A DNA stretch of 37,122 bases. It comes from JACNKV01 sp964388155 (GTDB lineage Bacteria; Fidelibacterota; Marinisomatia; Marinisomatales; JACNKV01). The notes beneath the pieces are model-generated. The model searched no databases. It was not told the origin of the DNA and saw nothing but the letters and a program-made list of their open reading frames with translations. Both the position numbers and the translations under genes were made by a program. The stretch is taken from assembly GCA_964388155.1 (NCBI GenBank), contig CAYLYH010000025.1:1-37122 (forward strand), read 5' to 3'. Below are positions 8,697 to 15,277 of this stretch, piece after piece; position 1 is the stretch's first letter, and each line of letters opens with the position of its first letter.

Positions 8697-9233
8697 ATGA
8701 ACTTCAAGACACTTTTCCTAATCGGCCTTTTATTTGTCACAACCCTGTTTGGTATTAACCCGGATTCCCGTGGGTATATTGTTGCGGTTGGGGATACGTG
8801 TCCTGATTTTACCTTGATGTTTCCTGACAGTTCTGAAATCACACGTGATGAGTTAAAAGGCAAAGTTTTCATGCTTCAGTTCACTGCCAGCTGGTGTTCG
8901 GTGTGCCGAAAGGAAATGCCACACATTGAGAATGAGATCTGGCAAAAACACAAAGATGGTGGCTTAGTCGTCATCGGTGTTGATCGTGATGAACCGGCGG
9001 AAACCGTTCGTAAATTTGCTAAAGCAATGAACATAACCTATCCGCTGGCTTTAGACCCCGGTGCTAATATCTTTGCAAAATTTGCCGTAAAAGAAAGCGG
9101 CGTTACCCGAAACGTCGTCGTGGGCCAACAAGGTAAAATCATTTTCCTCTCCCGATTATTTGACCCAAAAGAATTTGAAGAGATGAAAATGGTTATTCAC
9201 AATACATTAACACCATCAAATATTCAGGAGTAG
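8697..9233 (+). CDS. TlpA/ResA-like secreted thioredoxin-fold protein
   Basis: A 178-residue exported thioredoxin-like protein. The ATG at 8697 begins a clean signal peptide (MNFKTLFLIG...TLFG) and is preceded by AAAAGG; an in-frame ATG further upstream at 8625 would bury that signal. The domain starts VGDTCPDFTL, typical of AhpC-TSA/Redoxin (TlpA) proteins, and contains the redox motif W66-C-S-V-C70 followed by RKEMPH. The central insert IGVDRDEPAETVRKFAKAM and cis-Pro region GVTRNVVVGQQGKI also fit TlpA/ResA. Likely a periplasmic thiol-disulfide oxidoreductase. Two bases separate it from the Cys-rich lipoprotein gene, a plausible partner or substrate. Confidence 0.85.
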   Translation: MNFKTLFLIGLLFVTTLFGINPDSRGYIVAVGDTCPDFTLMFPDSSEITRDELKGKVFMLQFTASWCSVCRKEMPHIENEIWQKHKDGGLVVIGVDRDEPAETVRKFAKAMNITYPLALDPGANIFAKFAVKESGVTRNVVVGQQGKIIFLSRLFDPKEFEEMKMVIHNTLTPSNIQE

Positions 9234-9235
9234 TT

Positions 9236-9652
9236 ATGAAAAGCATTTCCTCATGGCTAATTGTCGCACTCTTGATATTCCCCGCTTGCGAAGATGAAAA
9301 CAATAATGGGGTTTGCCCTTCTAATGTTGACTTTGGTGATCCTTATGTTATTTCTATCGGACCATTTCCGCTTCCCCCTGAAGAACCCATCACATTAAAC
9401 GGCGATACTTTGAATGTGGGAGTACACTATTCCGGTGGTTGTCGAGATCATGACTTTATTCTAGAAAATTGCGGAAACAATTCTACGATGTATTTATGGC
9501 TTACACATAACAGCCATGATGACCCATGTGAAGCATATCCATGGGAGAACATCCAAAAGGTTCTATGTGAGGAGATTTTGGATTCGGATCGAATCGTCGT
9601 ACTCGACCCAAATTGTGAGGACTCGGTTATTGTAAAAGATAATCAGGACTAA
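9236..9652 (+). CDS. Cys-rich lipoprotein of unknown function
   Basis: A 138-residue predicted lipoprotein. The signal peptide ends in the lipobox-like FPAC, placing the lipidated Cys near residue 18, with acidic residues following. The mature part has six or more further Cys, in the contexts GVCPSN, SGGCRDHDF, LENCGN, DPCEAYPW, VLCEEI and NCEDS. The pattern 'SGGCxDHDF ... HNSHDDPCEA' recurs, as far as I can tell, in uncharacterised lipoproteins of related phyla. The gene starts 2 bp after the TlpA-like gene, suggesting translational coupling and that the thioredoxin helps fold or reduce it. No enzymatic motif recognised. Confidence 0.7.
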   Translation: MKSISSWLIVALLIFPACEDENNNGVCPSNVDFGDPYVISIGPFPLPPEEPITLNGDTLNVGVHYSGGCRDHDFILENCGNNSTMYLWLTHNSHDDPCEAYPWENIQKVLCEEILDSDRIVVLDPNCEDSVIVKDNQD

Positions 9653-9663
9653 TCCGCTCTCAA

Positions 9664-11499
9664 TCACCTTTTCTGCTCCTCACGCATTCTCCCTTCCGCT
9701 AATGCGATCACCTTTTTTGCCAATTCAACGCTAATCCCTATTTTTTCCTTCAACGCTTCAGGAGTTTGTAAAGCAATCATTTTAATATCTGTGTAGGTCG
9801 TCAGTAATTTTTTCGTTCGAACATCCCCCATTCCCGGGATCGTCGAAAATACAGACGATTGTATCGTTTTCTTCCGCTTATGTCGCTGAAATGTAATTGC
9901 AAACCGATGAGCTTCATCCCGAATTTTTCTTAGCAGCATCAATCCGGCGGATTGTTTTGCAACCGATTGCGGATCAGGATTCCCGGGGATAAATACTTCC
10001 TCCAAACGTTTAGCCAAGCCAACAATTGGGATATAATCCAGCTTTAGATTTTTTAATGCATCCACGGCCGAAGAGAGCTGTCCCTTTCCGCCATCAATCA
10101 GGATAAGGTCAGGAAAACTTTTTAGTTCCTTCTTTACTCGATGATACCGTCTATACACAACTTCTCGCATGGAAGCAAAATCATCAATCCCGCTCACCGT
10201 TTTTACCTTAAACTTTCTATACTCCTTCTTTTTGGGTTTTCCGTCGATAAAACAGACCATCGAAGCGACGGTATTTGTTCCGCCTAAATGTGAAACATCG
10301 AATGCTTCAATTCTTCGGGGAGGTACTGTCAATTGTAAATCATCGCGCAGTCGATTTATAGAGTTGGGGATGTATTCTTTTCGTTTCTTCTTTTCGATAA
10401 TCCATTCACCCAACAAAAATTTTGCATTCTGTTTGGCAATGCGAAGCTCCTTCGCTTTTTCACCTCGCTGAGGATAAATAAAATTAACGGCTCCATCACG
10501 TTTTTTTCTTAACCAATCATTCAGTTCATGCTCATCGTTTGGTCGGGAAGGCAATGCAATATCTCTGGGAATAAAATCTCCTTCCAGATAAAATTGGCTC
10601 ATGATTGTACGCAGGACTTCTCCGTCATTCTCGTCTCCTTTATAAGATATCTTCTCGCGACTAAATAGCCTCCCCTGCCGAATTCGCACGATCACAGCGA
10701 TGCCAAATGTCTCTCGGCGTGCAATAGCAAATACATCCCGATCCTCGAAATTTGCGGTGACCTTACGCTGCTTTTTGCGGAATTGAATAACAGCATCCAG
10801 TTGATCTCGGTATCGCCCGGCATCTTCAAACCGAAAGTCCCCTGAAGCCTCTTTCATCATCTGCTGTAAAAACTGCTCTGTCTCTTTTGTCTTACCATGC
10901 AAGAAATCAATGACTCGTTTAATCATGCGATTGTAATTTTGTTGACTTAAAATTCCTTGGCATGGTCCGTCACATTTTTTGATATGATAATCCAAACATA
11001 GATCAATTTTTCGATTCGCTACGCTGTCGGCATCCATAAAGTGTGTGCACGTACGAATCTGAAAGATTTGGTGTAGAGATTTTATCGTGTACCGAAGTCT
11101 TTGAATTTCAGTGTACGGACCAAAATATTTTGATCCGTCTTTGACAATCTCCCGAGTGAGAAATACACGCGGATAAGGCTCATTTGTTATTCTGATAAAT
11201 GGATATGACTTGTCATCTTTGAGATCAATATTGTACTTTGGTTTATGTTGTTTTATAAGGTTTGCTTCGGTAAATAGTGCTTCCACCTCACTGGATACGA
11301 CAATCCACTCCAAATTAACAATTCGTTTAATCATAGATTGATTTTTCGGAGTTTGGTATTTATTTTTTTGGAAGTAGGACCGTACGCGGTTTCGGAGAAT
11401 TTTTGCTTTCCCGATATAAATTATTTCTTCCTGTTTATTTCTAAACAGGTAAACTCCGGGTTTAGTCGGAACTTGTTTTAATTTTGCAGAAATGTCCAT
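9664..11499 (-). CDS. uvrC: Excinuclease ABC subunit C
   Basis: A 611-residue UvrC, the dual-incision nuclease of nucleotide excision repair, acting with UvrB on damaged DNA. In order: the GIY-YIG nuclease domain that makes the 3' incision (KPGVYLFRNKQEEIIYIGKAK, near residues 12-32, here split across the motif), a Cys-containing linker (CLDYHIKKCDGPCQG), the UVR motif that contacts UvrB (FEDAGRYRDQLDAV, about 222-235), the RNase H-like domain for the 5' incision (IEAFDVSHLGG, ILIDGGKGQL) and C-terminal helix-hairpin-helix motifs (IPGMGDVRTKKLL). Length is normal. It converges on the Cys-rich lipoprotein gene with only 11 bp between their stops. Confidence 0.96.
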   Translation of the reverse strand: MDISAKLKQVPTKPGVYLFRNKQEEIIYIGKAKILRNRVRSYFQKNKYQTPKNQSMIKRIVNLEWIVVSSEVEALFTEANLIKQHKPKYNIDLKDDKSYPFIRITNEPYPRVFLTREIVKDGSKYFGPYTEIQRLRYTIKSLHQIFQIRTCTHFMDADSVANRKIDLCLDYHIKKCDGPCQGILSQQNYNRMIKRVIDFLHGKTKETEQFLQQMMKEASGDFRFEDAGRYRDQLDAVIQFRKKQRKVTANFEDRDVFAIARRETFGIAVIVRIRQGRLFSREKISYKGDENDGEVLRTIMSQFYLEGDFIPRDIALPSRPNDEHELNDWLRKKRDGAVNFIYPQRGEKAKELRIAKQNAKFLLGEWIIEKKKRKEYIPNSINRLRDDLQLTVPPRRIEAFDVSHLGGTNTVASMVCFIDGKPKKKEYRKFKVKTVSGIDDFASMREVVYRRYHRVKKELKSFPDLILIDGGKGQLSSAVDALKNLKLDYIPIVGLAKRLEEVFIPGNPDPQSVAKQSAGLMLLRKIRDEAHRFAITFQRHKRKKTIQSSVFSTIPGMGDVRTKKLLTTYTDIKMIALQTPEALKEKIGISVELAKKVIALAEGRMREEQKR

Positions 11500-11669
11500 A
11501 TATCAACGGTGAAGTTGAGGAATATTATGAAAAAAGAAAATAACTTTATGCGGTATTTTAGTTTGGAGCGAGGAGCAGGGGGAACAAAAGAAAATTGACA
11601 ACAAACCCTGATAGACAATCTCTATGGTTGGGATAAAATCTTAATTCTTCAATTTAAATCTTAAATGTT

Positions 11670-11713
11670 TGAGCGGGAGACGAGGTTTCCCGATTCATCG
11701 GGACGACAACCAC
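11670..11713 (-). repeat. Partial tRNA-Gly 3' end copy with inserted palindrome
   Basis: The plus-strand bases 11670-11687 repeat 12035-12052, the 3' end of the intact tRNA-Gly gene, without a mismatch. Bases 11704-11713 repeat the next conserved block (CGACAACCAC). Between them the T-arm sequence CGAACTCG is replaced by the 16-bp palindrome TCCCGATTCATCGGGA (6-bp stem, 4-base loop). The copy begins 2 bp beyond the stop codon of the GIY-YIG gene, so that gene is bracketed by a complete tRNA-Gly on one side and this remnant on the other. It cannot fold as a full tRNA. Confidence 0.8.
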
Positions 11714-11715
11714 TA

Positions 11716-11967
11716 CTAAAACTTCTCTCCGTTTATTAACAACTCAATAAGTTTTCGACTCTTCCATCTTTTAATTTCGTATTCACGTTTTATAGCTTCA
11801 GACTTTGTCAGATATTTTTCGTAATATTTTAAACACCATGGTACTCCTGCCTTTGTTGAACGAGTCGTACCACTATTGTGGCGTACTATTCGGAGATCAA
11901 TGTCATCGGTACTACCTATATAATATCGGTCTATTTTTTTGGAGTAGATTATGTAGGTATAATACAT
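11716..11967 (-). CDS. Stand-alone GIY-YIG nuclease domain protein
   Basis: An 83-residue protein made of a single GIY-YIG domain: YYTYIIYSKKIDRYYIGSTDD (here given in two overlapping parts as the YIIY and YYIGST motifs), then LRIVRHN, the catalytic-region Arg/His, and the KSEAIKREYEIKRWKSRK helix with Glu. It belongs to the UPF0213/YhbQ-type small GIY-YIG family, which has no settled function. I prefer the ATG at 11967, because the domain starts there; an in-frame ATG at 12009 would add 14 unrelated residues. It lies just downstream of tRNA-Gly and ends against a partial tRNA-Gly copy, which suggests a mobile or homing-like history. Confidence 0.8.
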   Translation of the reverse strand: MYYTYIIYSKKIDRYYIGSTDDIDLRIVRHNSGTTRSTKAGVPWCLKYYEKYLTKSEAIKREYEIKRWKSRKLIELLINGEKF

Positions 11968-12036
11968 TAATTCATCAGCTAATAAATTCAAACTAACAGT
12001 CGATAACAATGTTAATCACAATACCTGCAATTTCTG

Positions 12037-12108
12037 AGCGGGAGACGAGGTTCGAACTCGCGACAACCACGTTGGCAACGTGGAGCTCTACCACTGAGCT
12101 ACTCCCGC
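12037..12108 (-). tRNA. tRNA-Gly(GCC)
   Basis: A full cloverleaf of 72 nt reads on the minus strand. Acceptor stem GCGGGAG/CTCCCGC, D-stem GCTC/GAGC, anticodon stem CCACG/CGTGG around TTGCCAA (anticodon GCC), T-stem GCGAG/CTCGT with TTCGAAC loop, discriminator T as usual for bacterial glycine tRNA. The CCA end is not encoded. It lies 17 bp after tRNA-Ser, so the two are probably processed from one transcript. Confidence 0.96.
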
Positions 12109-12125
12109 ATAATGTCCTAAAAAAG

Positions 12126-12215
12126 CGGAGAGGGAGGGATTCGAACCCTCGAAGGAGTTCATCACCCCTTACTCACTTAGCAGGCGAGCGCCTTCAGCCA
12201 CTCGGCCACCTCTCC
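12126..12215 (-). tRNA. tRNA-Ser(GCU)
   Basis: A 90-nt class II tRNA on the minus strand. Acceptor GGAGAGG/CCTCTCC, anticodon stem CTCGC/GTGAG around CTGCTAA (anticodon GCU, reading AGC/AGU), a long variable arm, T-arm GAGGG-TTCGAAT-CCCTC and discriminator G, all typical of serine tRNA. The GCU anticodon and the 7-bp acceptor stem exclude tRNA-Sec. CCA is not encoded. Confidence 0.96.
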
Positions 12216-12637
12216 AATAATCTATCAAAATTCGGGTACGAAATTAGGACGTATTCGTTCAAACTCCAAACAAATTGACACAATGTCAACCGATTTCCAT
12301 ATCTGTCCAAAACGTTTTGCAAAAGATCATTTATTTAGGACAGCATAGTTAAGTAATAATCATCAAATTGTATTTTTTTCTTTAGTAGTATTTCAGTTTC
12401 CCCTTATAGCACCCAATATTATTAATTTGTGGTCGGGTTAAAGTGTTTTGGACAGCATAATCATCTATTGACATTATTAGCTCTTAATTTTAGGATTAAT
12501 AAACGAATATTATACACCATCAATACTATTAGCTACACAAGGGGGTTCTTTTTGAAATTAATGGAACAACCTGTCCAAAACAAGTACTTCTCGTCGAGAC
12601 ACTTGGACAAGTATATCAAAAATATGGAATATCTAAT
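12216..12637. other. Intergenic region with inverted GTTTTGGACAG repeats
   Basis: No gene seen in 422 bp between the tRNA pair and the MauE-like gene. The undecamer CTGTCCAAAAC occurs at 12303 and 12571, and its reverse complement GTTTTGGACAG at 12445. Close variants of the latter occur at 12337 (AGGACAGCATA) and 12640 (ATTTTGGACAG). This gives two inverted-repeat-bounded units, 12303-12455 and 12571-12650. A 12-bp perfect palindrome CAAAACGTTTTG overlaps the first copy (12308-12319). The promoter of the tRNA operon should lie near 12220-12280. Confidence 0.6.
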
Positions 12638-13087
12638 TTATTTTGGACAGCTATGACCGATTTCAAATGAAGTATTTTTACGTCGATAAATTGCCCAAGA
12701 AAGAAATAAATATCCTGCATCTTCAATCAGTCGACTGATGCCAACGATTTCTCCTTCACGCAATCCGCATCCGCAATCAATGTTGTATCCGCGGAGAATA
12801 GCCGAGGTGATTGCAACTATAAAAAATATCATCATTCCCATGGATATGAGAGCCGCTCCATCCATCAGGAATCCGACAATCAACGCCAACCCAACAAAGA
12901 ATTCAATCCACGGCAGGATGATGGCGACCATATTTTCAAGTCCGAACGGAAGCATATGATAATTTTCGATCGATCGAGCAAATGCACCCGGATTGGCTAT
13001 TTTATCAAAACAGGCATAGAGAAAAATTCCGCCCACGACGAATCTTGCGAATAGGATGATTAATTTTGATGACAATATCCGATTCAT
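12638..13087 (-). CDS. MauE/DoxX-family redox-associated membrane protein
   Basis: A 149-residue protein with four predicted membrane helices (roughly residues 8-28, 48-72, 75-98 and 118-136), matching the MauE/DoxX superfamily: FVVGGIFLYACFDKIANPGAFA and YHMLPFGLENMVAIILPWIE are hallmark segments. Between helices 3 and 4 lies IDCGCGLREGEI, the C-G-C motif found in family members linked to disulfide or thiol chemistry. A further Cys lies at the C-terminus (GHSCPK). MauE is needed for maturation of methylamine dehydrogenase, probably for its disulfides; the role here is inferred to be transmembrane transfer of reducing or oxidising equivalents. Its ATG overlaps the stop of the rhodanese gene (ATGA), so the two are translationally coupled. 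Confidence 0.82.
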   Translation of the reverse strand: MNRILSSKLIILFARFVVGGIFLYACFDKIANPGAFARSIENYHMLPFGLENMVAIILPWIEFFVGLALIVGFLMDGAALISMGMMIFFIVAITSAILRGYNIDCGCGLREGEIVGISRLIEDAGYLFLSWAIYRRKNTSFEIGHSCPK

Positions 13088-13563
13088 TTCTCCACCTCAT
13101 AGCCGACATTCACCCATTCAAACCAACCGTCGACAAAAACCATAACATTTGAGAAACCTGAATCAAGCAGATCATACGCTAAATCTTCGCTCGAACCGCA
13201 GTCATCGCCGTTGCAATAGGCTATGATGATGTCATTTTTGGTTTGGAGTGAGTCGACTGTATACAGCAGTTTCATAAAATTTTCATTACTCAGAGCTCCG
13301 GGGATATGCCCCTCATTATAATACGCAATATCTCTGGCGTCCACAAAAAGAATTCCATCGTCATAAAGTGAGCGAGCAAGTTCCAGAGAAATATATTGAA
13401 TCCCTGCAGTTTCATCATTTTCAATCAGTTCAATATGAGAATTGACGGTTTTGATCTCTTTAGCGAAAAACGGTATTGCTCTGGGATGCAAGGCATTCAC
13501 ACTCACCGCAACGATGATTGAGACGCCCACGATGATGAATGCTTGAAAAAATGACTTTTTCAT
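13084..13563 (-). CDS. Membrane-anchored rhodanese-like protein
   Basis: A 159-residue protein with an N-terminal signal anchor (residues about 5-25) and a rhodanese domain (about 55-158). Family motifs are ILFVDARDIAYYNEGHIPGA (CH2A-like region) and the active-site loop beginning A-Y-C-N-G-D-D-C-G-S, with the catalytic Cys plus a second Cys five residues on. The C-terminal GFSNVMVFVDGWFEW corresponds to the usual 'V..L.GG...W' strand. Rhodaneses carry a persulfide or other sulfane group on the Cys. Orientation of the anchor suggests the domain faces the periplasm. It overlaps both neighbours by ATGA, fixing it in one operon with the selenoprotein and MauE-like genes. Confidence 0.87.
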   Translation of the reverse strand: MKKSFFQAFIIVGVSIIVAVSVNALHPRAIPFFAKEIKTVNSHIELIENDETAGIQYISLELARSLYDDGILFVDARDIAYYNEGHIPGALSNENFMKLLYTVDSLQTKNDIIIAYCNGDDCGSSEDLAYDLLDSGFSNVMVFVDGWFEWVNVGYEVEK

Positions 13564-14738
13564 TTTTTTCTTAATTTGTTAGAACTAACCTTGGGTTTTT
13601 TGCTTTTCTTCTTTGATCCTGTATCCCCGCCTAATCTTTCAATTTCTTTGAAAACCGAGTCCACAAAAGATAACATTTGAGGGTCATCTCCCATTTTTTT
13701 ATTCATCGGAACACTGCGGTAGATATTTCGATTAAATGCCGTCGAAATTGCATTATTTGCTGAGGTCTTATTTTTTTTCAGCGTCTCTACCTTTTTCAGG
13801 ATACTTTGTTGATTTGCATAGAGTTCTTCAAGAAGCTTTGATTTATCTCGTCGTTGATAACTGGCAAGCCTTCTGTCAATCGTTTGGATCTCACTTTCAT
13901 ATTTTGAGACGTCCACAAGTGGTGAATCAGCATCAGCAATCGTTAAATCAACGACACTCAAGTACTTACCTTGTTTATTGCTTGTATATAAAAATGGTCG
14001 TGTCTCCCTCATGTCTTTTGGTCTCATCTTGGACATATCACGACTCAAAAAGATGTAATCTGCATCCTGAAATGCTTCTATAATTTCATTTTTATCACTT
14101 CGATTTGCATTAACCAACATCACAATAATATCTGCTTTTTCTTTCAACTTATCGATGTATGACTTGCCGGCTTCAAGATAATCTTCTTGTCGAAGTTCTT
14201 TTACGGTTGTAGGAAGTAAATTACTCACACCAATCACGCCGATAGTAAATGGTTCATGTTCTATCAGTAAATATGGTTCAAAACTGAGTTCCCCTGAAGA
14301 CACCTCCACCAAATTGGCTGAGATAAACGGGATTGTTGTAGAGTCAATAAGCGATTTGAGAAATGGTAATCCTGCAGATAAGTCATACGCCCCAACATTA
14401 ATAGCATCACATCCAATCCGGTTGTAACCCTCCAAAATCATTTTTGCTTTGTATTTTTCCGAAGGAGCTAACTTATCACGCAAACGGGATGTGCTAAACA
14501 ATACTTCTCCCGCATCAAGTATGAGCGGATTCTTACCCTCTTTGTAGAGAGATTGGATATATGCTGCTTTTCTAGGCAGACCGCCTAGTGGATTATTCTT
14601 TCACCCACACGGGTCTAATTGCGCCCGGACATTTGCTGTAACAACCAAAGTCAAAGTTCCTTGAGGACTCGGTTTTGCACAAGCGCTTAAACCCAAAACA
14701 AGTGAGGTGATTATAAGTAGTGTGTTTTTTGTATTCAT
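13560..14738 (-). CDS. Predicted selenoprotein: lipoprotein with degenerate metallophosphatase-like domain (Sec46)
   Basis: I read one 392-residue gene from the ATG at 14738 to the TGA at 13560, passing an in-frame TGA at 14601-14603 as selenocysteine 46. The first 45 codons give a lipoprotein signal with lipobox LSAC (lipidated Cys20) and then LTLVVTANVRAQLDPCG; after the TGA the frame continues KNNPLGGLPRKAAY. In relatives known to me this place reads PCGC...GGLxRR, so Sec replaces a conserved Cys. Downstream segments (LILDAGE, INVGAYDLSAG, FISANL) follow the 5'-nucleotidase/UshA-type metallophosphatase fold, but the DxH and GNHE metal ligands are replaced, so phosphatase activity is unlikely. 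The Lys-rich C-terminus follows a coiled-coil-like region. First gene of a coupled operon with the rhodanese and MauE-like genes. The alternative, a nonsense mutation, is disfavoured by the SECIS hairpin. Confidence 0.85.
14572..14603 (-). promoter_or_regulatory. Bacterial SECIS element with UGA(Sec) codon
   Basis: On the minus strand the UGA (14601-14603) is followed by 12 nt and then the perfect hairpin CUAGGC-GGUCU-GCCUAG (14588 down to 14572). The stem is 6 bp, the loop 5 nt, and the loop begins 18 nt after the UGA with GG. This meets the published bacterial SECIS pattern (loop 16-37 nt from UGA, loop 3-14 nt, G among its first two bases). The GGUCU loop with following GC also matches the apical part of the E. 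coli fdhF SECIS recognised by SelB. Confidence 0.88.
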
Positions 14739-14810
14739 AAGCTGTAAAATTATTACACTTTCAAGTTAGAATGAAACTACTATCTGAAGTGTGGATGGAT
14801 TTTGGTGATT

Positions 14811-14852
14811 GGGTTCTGCCTGCCCGCCAACGTTTTGCAGGCGGGGGTTCTG
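14811..14852. repeat. Palindromic element flanked by 8-bp direct repeats
   Basis: A GC-rich palindrome between two copies of GGGTTCTG (14811-14818 and 14845-14852). The core offers two alternative 6-bp stems, GCCTGC/GCAGGC and CCCGCC/GGCGGG. The direct repeats look like a target-site duplication, so this may be a REP- or MITE-like insertion upstream of the selenoprotein gene. It could also serve as a terminator-like hairpin for the SUI1 gene ending at 14936, but no T-run follows on the minus strand. Confidence 0.55.
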
Positions 14853-14935
14853 ACGAATTATCAATTGTCCCCCCGCAAAATACACGAGATCTCCCCTTCG
14901 CCCGGACATTATCAATTATCAATCATATCCCCGTT

Positions 14936-15277
14936 TTATCCGCCGCTTTTTTTTGGAGAATATCCTTTTTCTAAAAGAAATGATAATACTTTATCCCGAA
15001 AATCTCCTTGAATATATATATTCCCTTCTTTTACGGTACCTCCTGCCCCGCAGATCGTTTTCAAACGTTTACCTAATACTTTCATATCTGATGTCGTTCC
15101 CACAAATCCACGGATTGATGTTACAAGCTTCCCCCCTCCTTTACGTTCCAACCATATTCGTAGTTGTTGATCTTGCGGCGGGAGTGTATCATTCTCACAC
15201 GAATCATCTGAACCTTCAAAATTCGAATCTGTGGAATACACAACATTCCCCGAATATTTCTTTTTTTTACTCATCAT
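14936..15277 (-). CDS. SUI1/eIF1-like translation factor, YciH family
   Basis: A 113-residue protein. The N-terminal 40 residues are polar and low complexity; the C-terminal 70 form a SUI1 domain: LRIWLERKGGGKLVTSIRGF (basic loop), LKTICGAGGTVKEGNIYIQGD and RDKVLSFLLEKGY closely follow YciH, the bacterial eIF1 homologue thought to influence initiation accuracy or start-codon choice. Start is ATG at 15277 or the adjacent ATG at 15274; ATGATGA overlaps the stop of the collagen-like gene, so translation is coupled. Its pairing with surface/membrane genes is unusual. Confidence 0.88.
   Translation of the reverse strand: MMSKKKKYSGNVVYSTDSNFEGSDDSCENDTLPPQDQQLRIWLERKGGGKLVTSIRGFVGTTSDMKVLGKRLKTICGAGGTVKEGNIYIQGDFRDKVLSFLLEKGYSPKKSGG

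Noticed and set aside
12126..12215. Possible tRNA-Sec, given the selenoprotein nearby
   Set aside because: The anticodon is GCU, not UCA, and arm lengths are those of a normal serine tRNA.
12009..12278. Open reading frame of 89 codons on the plus strand
   Set aside because: It is the antisense of the two tRNA genes; its apparent protein motifs are typical tRNA translation artefacts.
13560..14501. A shorter gene starting with TTG at 14501
   Set aside because: It would begin inside the conserved fold without a signal peptide. The frame continues upstream through a single TGA to an ATG with a clean lipoprotein signal, and the TGA is followed by a SECIS hairpin.
14601..14603. In-frame TGA as nonsense mutation, making a pseudogene
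   Set aside because: There is no other damage in the gene, the operon overlaps are intact, the stop falls on a conserved Cys column, and the hairpin with GGUCU loop at the right distance would be a strong coincidence.
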